From JALJPB01 sp034111045 (lineage in GTDB: Bacteria > Pseudomonadota > Gammaproteobacteria > Enterobacterales > Alteromonadaceae): a stretch of DNA of 35,972 nt. Below are positions 7,502 to 15,247 of this stretch, piece after piece. Below the pieces are notes generated by a model. The model was not told the origin of the DNA. It searched no databases and saw only the letters and a program-made list of their open reading frames with translations. Both the position numbers and the translations under genes were made by a program. How positions within the stretch are numbered: position 1 is the first letter of the stretch; every line of letters starts with the position of its first letter. The stretch covers positions 1-35,972 of the forward strand of contig JAWUYA010000077.1 in the NCBI GenBank assembly GCA_034111045.1. The letters are read 5' to 3'.

Positions 7502-10258
7502 ATGCGTAAGATAGTACAAATATTGGTATTAATGAGTAGTTTGATAGTAGCCGGTCAAGTGATGGCTCATTCAGAGCATGACAAAGCAAGATTTGTTGCT
7601 CAAAATGGTACCAATAATGGCCTATGTGATAATGTACTAAGGCCTTGTGCCTCTATTGAATATGCGGTGCAACAAGCCAATAAGGGTGACAAAATACTGG
7701 TTGCAGCTGGCGCTTATAGTATCGACTCGGTTAATGAACTATTTTATTTACAAAGTGCCTTAGTACCCGTTTTGGGCGGTTATAATCGATTTGACCATTA
7801 CCAATCTCAAAGCCCAAACGCTAATATCACTCAACTCAAAAACATTCCCGCTGAGCTAGCTGAAACGCTTAGACAACAAGGGTTTAATATCATGGCTGAT
7901 GGCATATCTACCTTTGAACAATCAACAGATAACAATAATAAAAGCAGCGCACATCTGCAGTTAAAAGCAAAATTATCAAGTTATGCTAAATTATCCCAAA
8001 GACAAACAAATGTGAATTGTGTTAACAACAAGGCCGATGACTTTAATTGTCTGAATATGGATTTACTTGCGCACATTCCACTGGATGATTTTTCATCAAA
8101 ACCCAGTGCGGCCAATGATATTTGGGGCCATGTTGATTTAAATGATGGCTCAGAATACGCATTGATTGGTTTAAGCAATGGCATTGCCGTTATCAATGTC
8201 ACTAACCCAAGTTTACCCAGTGAAGTTGGTATAATTTCAGGAAAGCACTCAAGTTGGCGAGATGTAAAGGTTTATCAATATTTTGATACCGACGAAAATA
8301 GCTATAGAGCCTACGCTTATGCCACTATTGATGACACGATTGATGATGTCACTATTATTGATTTAAATAATCTTCCGCATTCGGTGACTTTGACTGAAAA
8401 AAATACCGCCGTAGCGAAAGCCCATAATGTCTATATTTCTAACGTTGACCATAGCCTTAATTTAGCGCTTCCTAATCATACGCCTACACTACAATTGATT
8501 GGCGCAACTAGCTACGGTGGTGCTTTTCATAGCTTTTCATTAACAGACCCTAGCACCCTTACCCCGCTAACCAATCAATTTTTTGGCAGTGGCTATACTC
8601 ACGATGGTACCTCATTAATAGTTAACGATGATCGCTGCCCGGATAACTTAAACAGCTGTACTATCTTTATTGACTTTAATGAAAAAGAGATGAAACTATG
8701 GGATATAACCAACCCCGATGCGAGTAACCATTTAGGCACAGCAACCTATTCAGATGTTCCAGCGTCAAGCCAATATGTTCATTCTGGATGGGGAACCGAA
8801 GATAAAAAATTTATATTCTTACACGATGAATTTGATGAAAAATCTGCGGGGTTAAATTCAACCGTCAGAATATTTTCCATTGATGATTTATCAAACCCCG
8901 TGCAAGTAGGTCAATGGACAGGCCCAACAAGGGCCATTGACCATAATGGTTTTGTTCGTGGGAATCGTTATTATATGTCTAACTATGAAAGAGGCTTGAC
9001 GGTGTTAGACATTAGTGATCCCGCTAATCCCGAACAAGTCGGTTTCTTTGATACCTACCCACCAAGTGATAATGCTGGTTTTAATGGCGCCTGGGGTGTT
9101 TATCCTTACTTGCCTTCAGGCAATATTTTAGTCAGTGATATTAACAGTGGTCTTTATGTTATTAAAGACAACACCAAAACCTCACCACAAGGGCGGTTAG
9201 GATTTGCCAGTAACAACATTGAAAGCGAACAAGGGCAAACACTTAATATTGCGGTGCAAAGAACGGCAACTGAGAGTAACCCATCGAGTACTCGTATCAG
9301 TTATCAGCTCATCGGTGGTAGTGCTAAAGAAAGCCTAGATTATGTTGCCAGCGAAGGTGTGCTTGAATGGGCAAATGACGATATAGCCGATAAAATAATT
9401 GCTATTGAGGTTAGCGCTCAAGAAAACGCGGCGGAGTTAGCTGAAAGTTTTTATGTCCGTCTATACGATCCTAAAAACTCTGCCACCTTATCTACCTTCA
9501 GCTATCTAGCCATTAACCTAGTTGGAAAGGTTGATATGGGCTCAGCGAGTTTTGTCTTAATGCAAACTAACGTAGCTGAAAATCAAACGTCAATAACACT
9601 TGATGTGGGTATTTCTTCAGCGCCAAGTGAAGCGGTTTCATTTAACTATCAGGTTGTTTCGCAAACAGCAACGGTTGATAACGATGTTGAAGACAGTGCT
9701 GGCCAATTAACTTGGCAAGCACATGATAATACCAATAAGTCGATTACCATCAACTTAATTGATGATGATGAGTCTGAAACAGATGAAACGTTTTTAGTGA
9801 CCTTATCGAGTGTCAATAACAGCCAGTTAGGTGCCAATAGTCAAATAACCGTAACCATTGCTGATGATGAGAACAACCAAGCACCAAGCGTAACCTTATC
9901 TGAAGATTTTGAAGTCAATGCAAATCAAAGTGTTAGTCTGACGGCAAGTGTTAATGATAATGATAACGATGAAATGACCTATCAATGGCAGCCAACAGAA
10001 GGTATTAACGTCAATCTCTCTACTGCCGATGAACTGACCGCAACCTTTGTTGCTCCTTCAACCGCAACTAGCTTATCTTTTAACTTTACCGCTACTGACT
10101 TTAGAGGTGCCTTTACCACTGAGAGTATTACAATATTGGTCGTTGCGCCCAGCAAACCTTCATCTGGTGGTGTGTTTGATTATTTAATTCTCTTGTTATT
10201 ATTGTTATTACCTTATTGCAGATGGATCTTTAATAGCAAGCCTAGGTTAACCGATTAA
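7502..10258 (+). CDS. Secreted choice-of-anchor-B (LVIVD-type) beta-propeller protein with Calx-beta domains and GlyGly-CTERM-like tail
   Basis: Large exported protein, 918 aa. A Sec signal peptide ends at VMA (about residue 22). Residues 30-75 look like the beginning of a right-handed beta-helix (FVAQNGTNNGLCDNVLRPCA, with a likely C42-C49 disulfide). Residues about 185-556 are a choice-of-anchor-B/LVIVD beta-propeller: repeated turns such as AVINVTNPSLPSEVG, KLWDITNPDASNHLG and TVLDISDPANPEQVG. Histidines recur at matching turns (WGH210, AHN308, FHS343, THD367, VHS427, LHD441, DHN481). Two Calx-beta-like domains follow (about 567-673 and 680-789), then a PKD-like domain (793-882). The tail SSGG (887-890), a Leu-rich segment and basic residues resemble a GlyGly-CTERM signal processed by rhombosortase. 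It is divergent from the MbnP/MbnH pair, which suggests shared function. The substrate is unknown; the histidine pattern suggests a metal site, which is inference. Confidence 0.8.
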   Translation: MRKIVQILVLMSSLIVAGQVMAHSEHDKARFVAQNGTNNGLCDNVLRPCASIEYAVQQANKGDKILVAAGAYSIDSVNELFYLQSALVPVLGGYNRFDHYQSQSPNANITQLKNIPAELAETLRQQGFNIMADGISTFEQSTDNNNKSSAHLQLKAKLSSYAKLSQRQTNVNCVNNKADDFNCLNMDLLAHIPLDDFSSKPSAANDIWGHVDLNDGSEYALIGLSNGIAVINVTNPSLPSEVGIISGKHSSWRDVKVYQYFDTDENSYRAYAYATIDDTIDDVTIIDLNNLPHSVTLTEKNTAVAKAHNVYISNVDHSLNLALPNHTPTLQLIGATSYGGAFHSFSLTDPSTLTPLTNQFFGSGYTHDGTSLIVNDDRCPDNLNSCTIFIDFNEKEMKLWDITNPDASNHLGTATYSDVPASSQYVHSGWGTEDKKFIFLHDEFDEKSAGLNSTVRIFSIDDLSNPVQVGQWTGPTRAIDHNGFVRGNRYYMSNYERGLTVLDISDPANPEQVGFFDTYPPSDNAGFNGAWGVYPYLPSGNILVSDINSGLYVIKDNTKTSPQGRLGFASNNIESEQGQTLNIAVQRTATESNPSSTRISYQLIGGSAKESLDYVASEGVLEWANDDIADKIIAIEVSAQENAAELAESFYVRLYDPKNSATLSTFSYLAINLVGKVDMGSASFVLMQTNVAENQTSITLDVGISSAPSEAVSFNYQVVSQTATVDNDVEDSAGQLTWQAHDNTNKSITINLIDDDESETDETFLVTLSSVNNSQLGANSQITVTIADDENNQAPSVTLSEDFEVNANQSVSLTASVNDNDNDEMTYQWQPTEGINVNLSTADELTATFVAPSTATSLSFNFTATDFRGAFTTESITILVVAPSKPSSGGVFDYLILLLLLLLPYCRWIFNSKPRLTD

Positions 10259-10279
10259 TACTTATTTATACCCAGTATC

Positions 10280-10312
10280 AAAAACGCCGAGATGATTTAT
10301 CGGCGTTTTTTT
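10280..10312. terminator. Bidirectional intrinsic terminator
   Basis: Perfect stem AAAACGCCGA (10281-10290) / TCGGCGTTTT (10300-10309) with a 9-nt loop, followed on the plus strand by a T-run and preceded by an A-run that gives the same on the minus strand. It lies between the stops of the converging beta-propeller and amidohydrolase genes and should serve both. Confidence 0.9.
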
Positions 10313-10347
10313 CGTCTAGTGTCAACACCATAACGCTCTTTTTCTCG

Positions 10348-11649
10348 CTACTGGTTTTTGACAACCTTGCCTGACTTCATCACAAAACCTATCGACAATA
10401 ACGCGTTAATATCTTTTAACGGACTAATGTCTGTTGCAATAATATCGGCTAACTTACCGACCTCTAGTGTGCCTAACGTAGCACTCCTATTAATTAAATC
10501 TGCTGCATTGATGGTGGCAGATTTTAATATATCACTATTTTTCATACCTGCTTTTGCCATTAATACCGCTTCTTTGCCATTATTTCCATGATGAGAAACA
10601 CCACTGTCGGTACCATAGGCGATTTTAACACCTCCTTGGTATGAATTTTTAAAGTTGGCCATCATATCTGCACCGACTCTAATCGCTTTAGCTTTAATAG
10701 CATCAGACATAAAATCAGTTGTTTTAGCTAAATTAACTACCGTGTCTCCAGCCATTAATGTGGGTACAAGATAAGCACCCGTTTCTTTGAACAGTTTGAT
10801 GCTTTCTTTATTGGCATAACTGCCATGTTCAATACTATCAACCCCCGCCCTCAACGCCGCGTTAATACCATCGGCAGCATGGGCATGACTGGCCACTTTC
10901 CGCCCTAAGATATGAGCGGCATCAACCACTTCTTTTAATTCATCATCAGCCATTTGTTGGCCAGTACCCGTGTTAGTGTCGGATAACACCCCGCCCGTTG
11001 ATGTGATTTTTATCACATCAGCACCAAATTTAATGGCTCTGCGGGTCGCTCGTCGACAATCATATGGACCATCACAAATAGTCTTTGCCGTATGCAATTC
11101 GAGTAACACTGGGCTTATGCCATCAACATCACCATGACCACCCGTTACTGACACACTTCCCGAAGCAATGATTCTAGGTCCTGTTACCCAACCTTTATTA
11201 ATAGCATCTCTTAAGGCATACATTTGTTCTGAGCTGGCACCTAAGTCTCTTACCGTGGTAAAACCTGCCATTAAGGTTTTCTCAGCATAATAAGCACTTG
11301 CCATTAACACATCGGCATCTGACATTTTTAACGCTTGGCTATCGTTTTTAGGGCCTAATTCGTGTTGTAAATGAACGTGCATATCCATTAACCCAGGCAT
11401 GACAAAACGTGTCGACAAATCAATTAGTGCAGCATTCTCATCAATGACTTTTGCACTAATAAAACCACTTTTTATCAAGGTTATTTTCCCATCAACCACC
11501 ACGACAGTTTGATTGTTTAAGGGTTTCTTGCCTGGGATTTGTAATAGTTGACCGGCATGAATAACTTGAGTCTGCGCATAAACAGATAGCGAATTTAGTG
11601 AGGTAAAAACTAAAAGAATGATTGTTAAAGTGAGTGGTGTTATTTTCAT
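10348..11649 (-). CDS. Secreted metal-dependent amidohydrolase (prolidase/imidazolonepropionase-like)
   Basis: Exported amidohydrolase of 433 aa with a signal peptide ending SVYAQ (about residue 25). The TIM-barrel metal ligands are all visible: HVH (91-93) in LMDMHVHL, the lysine that is carbamylated in the family in DVIKITSTGG (Lys214), SHAHAADG (His255, His257), SIEHGSY (His275) and AYGTDSG (Asp348). The C-terminal TLGTLEVGKLADIIATD is the usual small beta-domain. Close relatives in Alteromonas and Caulobacter are secreted Xaa-Pro-dipeptidase-like enzymes that cleave dipeptides; the substrate here is not determined by sequence alone. The gene stands alone, ends at the bidirectional terminator and is followed upstream by a SlyD-like gene 194 bp away. 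Confidence 0.85.
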   Translation of the reverse strand: MKITPLTLTIILLVFTSLNSLSVYAQTQVIHAGQLLQIPGKKPLNNQTVVVVDGKITLIKSGFISAKVIDENAALIDLSTRFVMPGLMDMHVHLQHELGPKNDSQALKMSDADVLMASAYYAEKTLMAGFTTVRDLGASSEQMYALRDAINKGWVTGPRIIASGSVSVTGGHGDVDGISPVLLELHTAKTICDGPYDCRRATRRAIKFGADVIKITSTGGVLSDTNTGTGQQMADDELKEVVDAAHILGRKVASHAHAADGINAALRAGVDSIEHGSYANKESIKLFKETGAYLVPTLMAGDTVVNLAKTTDFMSDAIKAKAIRVGADMMANFKNSYQGGVKIAYGTDSGVSHHGNNGKEAVLMAKAGMKNSDILKSATINAADLINRSATLGTLEVGKLADIIATDISPLKDINALLSIGFVMKSGKVVKNQ

Positions 11650-11792
11650 TGACAGCCCGATAAATAAATTAAATTATTAATACAATACAACTAGTTAACT
11701 AGGGTTGCAACAATCTCATCATGTTTTTGTCGAGCAGGGTTTAACTGTGTCTTATAAATAAAAAGATCAAAGGAGTTCAATAAACGATGATT

Positions 11793-11820
11793 TTAAGGCT
11801 AACCAAAGCGTTAGCCTTAA
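11793..11820. other. Perfect 11-bp stem-loop downstream of the FKBP gene
   Basis: TTAAGGCTAAC (11793-11803) and GTTAGCCTTAA (11810-11820) form a perfect 11-bp stem with a 6-nt loop, 24 nt beyond the FKBP stop. There is no T-run after it on the minus strand, so it is either a weak terminator or an mRNA 3'-end stabiliser. Confidence 0.55.
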
Positions 11821-11843
11821 GGTGTTAAACAGTGACTGAAATT

Positions 11844-12335
11844 TTAGTGTTGATGGCCGCCAACGCCATGCGCATGGCCATGCTCAACTTCGTCATCAGT
11901 AGCGGCTCTGACATCGACCACTTCAATATCAAACGTTAATACTTTGCCTGCAAGTGGCGAATTCATATCAACGGTTACCATAAACTTCCCTGATTTAATG
12001 ACAGTCACTTGACGTTGACCTTGCTCAGTTTGAACAACCGCGACCATGCCGGCTTTCCATTTAGTGGTGCCAGCACCATTTTGTAAATGCTTAGCAGGAA
12101 GGCGTTGTACCGCCCCTTCTTGGTATTCTCCATAGGCATCTTTAGGTTGTAAAGTGACGCTAAACTTATCACCATTTTCTTTATCTGTTAACGCCTTTTC
12201 AACACCAACCAACATGTTTTTTTTACCATGTAAATAAGCTAAAGGGTCGCTACCAAAAGAGGACTCTAGCTGCTCTCCTGCTTCATCTTTTAAGATGTAA
12301 TGAAACTGAACAACAGTTTTATCGGTGATTTTCAT
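11844..12335 (-). CDS. slyD: FKBP-type peptidyl-prolyl cis-trans isomerase, SlyD-like
   Basis: Cytoplasmic prolyl isomerase/chaperone of 163 aa. The FKBP half-domains (YLHGKKNMLVGVEKALTDKENGDKF, cut by an insert-in-flap segment around residues 70-125) and PLAGKVLTFDIEVVDVRAATDDEVEHG track E. coli SlyD (196 aa) well. SlyD assists nickel delivery to hydrogenase and binds nickel through a long His/Cys tail. Here the tail is shortened to EHGHAHGVGGHQH with five His and no Cys, so metal capacity is probably reduced. A generic FKBP of the SlpA/SlyD group is the alternative. The start has AAGGAA 8 nt upstream. It lies 133 bp downstream of the DMT transporter gene on the same strand. Confidence 0.85.
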   Translation of the reverse strand: MKITDKTVVQFHYILKDEAGEQLESSFGSDPLAYLHGKKNMLVGVEKALTDKENGDKFSVTLQPKDAYGEYQEGAVQRLPAKHLQNGAGTTKWKAGMVAVVQTEQGQRQVTVIKSGKFMVTVDMNSPLAGKVLTFDIEVVDVRAATDDEVEHGHAHGVGGHQH

Positions 12336-12468
12336 GGTGTATTCCTTGGGTATTTTTGAAATTGAGGCTTTAAAAGACGCTTAAATAATTAATGACGCGC
12401 AGTGTAGCAAACTCTTTTAGTAACCACTATCAATATAGCCCTATCATACTTGGCTTTAACTAAAAGAC

Positions 12469-13368
12469 TTACGCCCAAAGTAATAAAATAACGACACTAG
12501 CAAAAATTAAAAACATACCAAAACATTCAATTGGACTTATTTTTTCTTTAAATAGTCGATAAGTGAGCACTAGGGTAATAAAAAATTCAATTTGTCCAAG
12601 CGCTTTAACATAAGCTGCATTTTGGTAACTTGCACCAGTAAACCACCCTATAGAGCCTAAAACACTAGTGATGCCAACAAATAAACATAAACGCCAATGG
12701 GTTAACATTTTAGGTAATTGTGACTTATCTTGAAACCAAATCCACACCAATGAAATAACCGACTGCACCGTAATCATAAACACTAAGGTAATGGCAGCGC
12801 TCACCATTAAATCAGTATTGAGGGCAAGGCTTGATTGGCGAATTAATAAGGTGGTTATTGCCAAACCTAAACCGGCAGCTAAGCCAAAACTTACCCCCGT
12901 GATGGTTTCCGAGTCTTTAAAAAAGGCGCGGAAACTGAATTTAACTTTAGAAACAATTAAAACACCCACTACTCCAATGACTACACTTAACCAACCCATA
13001 CCAGACAATGGCGCCGAAAATAATATAGCACCAAAAATAGCCACCTGAATAGCTTCAGTTTTGGCTAAGCTGGTGGCTACCGCAAAATTTCGATACCTAA
13101 AAGCGGCCACTAAAAAAACGGTGCCCATAATTTGCGCAACACAAGCAATAACGGCATAGTATAAAAATTCGTTCGATAATGGAGGAATATCAACGGCTCT
13201 AAAATCGAGCAGCCACAAAAGATACACCCAAGCAAATGGCAGGGCATAAAAATAACGTACGCCTGTTGTTGCCATTGAATTTAAATGCTGAGATAACTGC
13301 TTTTGACCTGCGGTTCTTACTGCCTGCATAGTAGCAGCGAGTAAAGTGAAATAAATCCAAATTTCCAC
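12469..13368 (-). CDS. EamA/DMT-family inner-membrane transporter
   Basis: Integral membrane protein of 299 aa built almost entirely of hydrophobic segments, about ten predicted by eye. It shows the EamA two-repeat pattern: the first half ends near GWLSVVIGVVGVLIVSKVKF, and the second half carries the typical NAAYVKALGQIEFFITLVLTYRLFKEKISPIECFG end of DMT permeases. The probable start is GTG at 13368, with an AGGA about 14 nt upstream; no ATG is available before the first membrane helix, so the start is the least certain part. DMT proteins export or import metabolites such as amino acids, sugars or cofactors; nothing here identifies the substrate. Confidence 0.85.
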   Translation of the reverse strand: MEIWIYFTLLAATMQAVRTAGQKQLSQHLNSMATTGVRYFYALPFAWVYLLWLLDFRAVDIPPLSNEFLYYAVIACVAQIMGTVFLVAAFRYRNFAVATSLAKTEAIQVAIFGAILFSAPLSGMGWLSVVIGVVGVLIVSKVKFSFRAFFKDSETITGVSFGLAAGLGLAITTLLIRQSSLALNTDLMVSAAITLVFMITVQSVISLVWIWFQDKSQLPKMLTHWRLCLFVGITSVLGSIGWFTGASYQNAAYVKALGQIEFFITLVLTYRLFKEKISPIECFGMFLIFASVVILLLWA

Positions 13369-14006
13369 TGTATGAGTAATCCTTGACTGTAATGAGCAAT
13401 GCTAATGTTTATTGCTCTAATAACGGCTATTGTACTTATTATACATACGATGCGTTAATATTATATGACTTAAAAATATAACAATTGAGAGCGACAGAGG
13501 CCAAAACCATCATAGAAATCAAAGGGTGTGAGGGTCTAATATGATTCCGCTTTTCCGCTAACACGAATAACTTAAGGAGGATGAATTCATAAAGTTCGTC
13601 TAACACATTAAGGTTGGACTTTTCACCGTTACGCCCTAACACCTTAATTGTATTACTAAGAAGCTATCTCCCAAACTCCTCCGCAATAATTTCACTTTAT
13701 TAGACTTGTTGTCACGCTATTCTCGGCTGCTTAATTACCGCTCGGCTTCCTGTTTAAACTGTAAAAACAATCGGTTTATTGCACTTCTTTACAACGAAAT
13801 CAAGAGGTGTTCTCAATTCTAGGATATCATTAGTTTTCTGAACTACAAACGCTCTACTAAAATAGGCAAGTCAATTTTGCTATAAAATTTAGTTTGCGAA
13901 ATAATGGCTTTGTTTAGCTATTAGGGTAAAAATGGCAAATTCTTGATATAAATTAGCCGGCTCAATTGCCACCATTACCCTTTAATATTAACGACATACT
14001 TTATCG
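13369..14006. other. 640-bp stretch with no recognisable gene
   Basis: Between the patatin gene stop and the DMT start there is no convincing gene. The longest frame (about 67 codons on the minus strand near 13439-13642) has no ribosome binding site or family resemblance, and I do not call it. The first part should contain the DMT promoter. The right part holds the long imperfect inverted repeat listed separately. Degenerate mobile-element debris is possible but unproven. Confidence 0.4.
13923..13981. repeat. Long imperfect inverted repeat downstream of the patatin gene
   Basis: AGGGTAAAAATGGCAA (13923-13938) is complementary to TTGCCACCATTACCCT (13966-13981) at 13 of 16 positions, the three mismatches being together in the middle. 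The 27-nt loop contains the palindrome AGCCGGCT (13955-13962). It lies 26-84 nt past the patatin stop on the minus strand. No T-run follows, so a processing or stabilising hairpin, or a relic of a small mobile element, fits better than a standard terminator. Confidence 0.55.
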
Positions 14007-15029
14007 CTATCCATGCGCTATCGGTTTTCCTGTTTCAGGATTGATACGGTCCAAGGAAGGGCCATGATAGTCGTCCAATAACAAGTTAACGACAGCGTCA
14101 CCGTATTGTTTAAACCAGAAGTCTCCTAACATTTTCAAGCGTTTTATATTCGTTTTACTGACATCATCCATGGCGTCATCAGGAGGTACAGGTAATCCGG
14201 GTTGTTTTAATAGTTTGGCGTTAACACGAATATAAGTCCCCTGATCCATCATAGTGATCCCCTGATAGGCAACGATTCGTTCGTCACTAAGAATATCGAG
14301 AATTTTACCTTGAGACATCCATTGTAATGCGCCCCATCCTCTGGAGGCTAATCCGTTAATTTTTCTTGTCATAAAACCAGTGCCTATTGACAGTACGCGC
14401 AGATCACTAATCGACTCTTCTGTCCAGCAGCGCCGTGCTTCAGCAATGGCACACATGGTTGGGTTATTAGCGATCACACCGCCATCAATAAGCCAGCACT
14501 CATCTTGTTCTGGCGGCATTTCAACTTCTTTGGTCGGAAAATAGGTTGGTGCTGCGCTTGAAGCATCAGCCACCTGATAAGAAAACAGTGACTTATATTT
14601 ACTTTTGCTAGATTTAATGATCATAGGTCGACGCTTTTCTATCGCATAAGTTATCGCCAACACATGTTTGCCCTCAGGTACATTATCAATTCTTGCTTGC
14701 TTAAATTTGTTTTGTAGTACCTGTGTTTTGTCCTTTCCTTGATATTTTGGCGCATTCACACCGTCAATTTCAAACCAACCTTTATTTTCAGTAAAAATCT
14801 TTTGTGCTGTTTCATAACTGTATAAATCATTGATTTCATCCATCCCCATATCGGTTGTCGCCAACGCCAAAGCTATAATGCTACCTGTACTTGTACCCGC
14901 ATAGAAATCAACACAGTCTCTAATTGATCGACCTTTACGTTGCAGTTGTTCTTCGATCTTAGAGAGAAATTGCGTGGTCGCTGCCCCACGAATACCTCCT
15001 CCATCTAGAGACAAAATAAGTTTTGACAT
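14007..15029 (-). CDS. Patatin-like phospholipase
   Basis: Cytosolic lipid acyl hydrolase of the patatin family, 340 aa. The oxyanion-hole motif DGGGIRG (9-15), the nucleophile elbow GTSTG (45-49, Ser47) and the catalytic DGG (182-184, Asp182), followed by VIANNP, are complete, so the Ser-Asp dyad is intact. SAAPTYFP (158-165) is also conserved. There is no signal peptide. It starts with ATG and AAGGAA at 8 nt and follows glgA on the same strand after a 218-bp gap, so it may be read by run-through or from its own promoter. CapV-type phospholipases of CBASS anti-phage systems share this fold, but no nucleotide cyclase or CBASS partner is nearby, so housekeeping lipid turnover is the safer reading. 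Confidence 0.9.
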   Translation of the reverse strand: MSKLILSLDGGGIRGAATTQFLSKIEEQLQRKGRSIRDCVDFYAGTSTGSIIALALATTDMGMDEINDLYSYETAQKIFTENKGWFEIDGVNAPKYQGKDKTQVLQNKFKQARIDNVPEGKHVLAITYAIEKRRPMIIKSSKSKYKSLFSYQVADASSAAPTYFPTKEVEMPPEQDECWLIDGGVIANNPTMCAIAEARRCWTEESISDLRVLSIGTGFMTRKINGLASRGWGALQWMSQGKILDILSDERIVAYQGITMMDQGTYIRVNAKLLKQPGLPVPPDDAMDDVSKTNIKRLKMLGDFWFKQYGDAVVNLLLDDYHGPSLDRINPETGKPIAHG

Positions 15030-15212
15030 AATAAATTCCTTTTATCGACAATATAATAAGTAGAGTAGAGCATAGTATTTATTGAGGTAATTTCAAGAGT
15101 GGAATGTTTAAGTCTATGTTGATCATTTGCGAGTGAGTTTTAAAATCGCAAGTTGATTAAAGCACCGCATATTAGCCAAGGTTAATAGGGCGTTTAATGT
15201 CCTGGTTAGTGA

Positions 15213-15233
15213 GTGGTTAGTGGTTAGTGGTTA
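15213..15233. repeat. Three tandem copies of GTGGTTA
   Basis: The 7-bp unit GTGGTTA is repeated three times without mismatch just beyond the glgA stop. It is a short simple repeat with no evident function, perhaps a slippage-prone site. Confidence 0.8.
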
Positions 15234-15247
15234 AACGTAGATTAAAG

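Noticed and set aside
12791..13048. 85-codon plus-strand frame opposite the DMT gene
   Set aside because: Antisense shadow of a hydrophobic coding region (Lys/Pro/Thr-rich translation), not a gene.
13439..13642. 67-codon minus-strand frame in the gap before the DMT gene
   Set aside because: No ribosome binding site, no family resemblance and no signal peptide; treated as part of the unexplained stretch.
14007..15029. Patatin gene as part of a CBASS anti-phage system
   Set aside because: No CD-NTase or other CBASS gene within reach; neighbours are glycogen and transporter genes.
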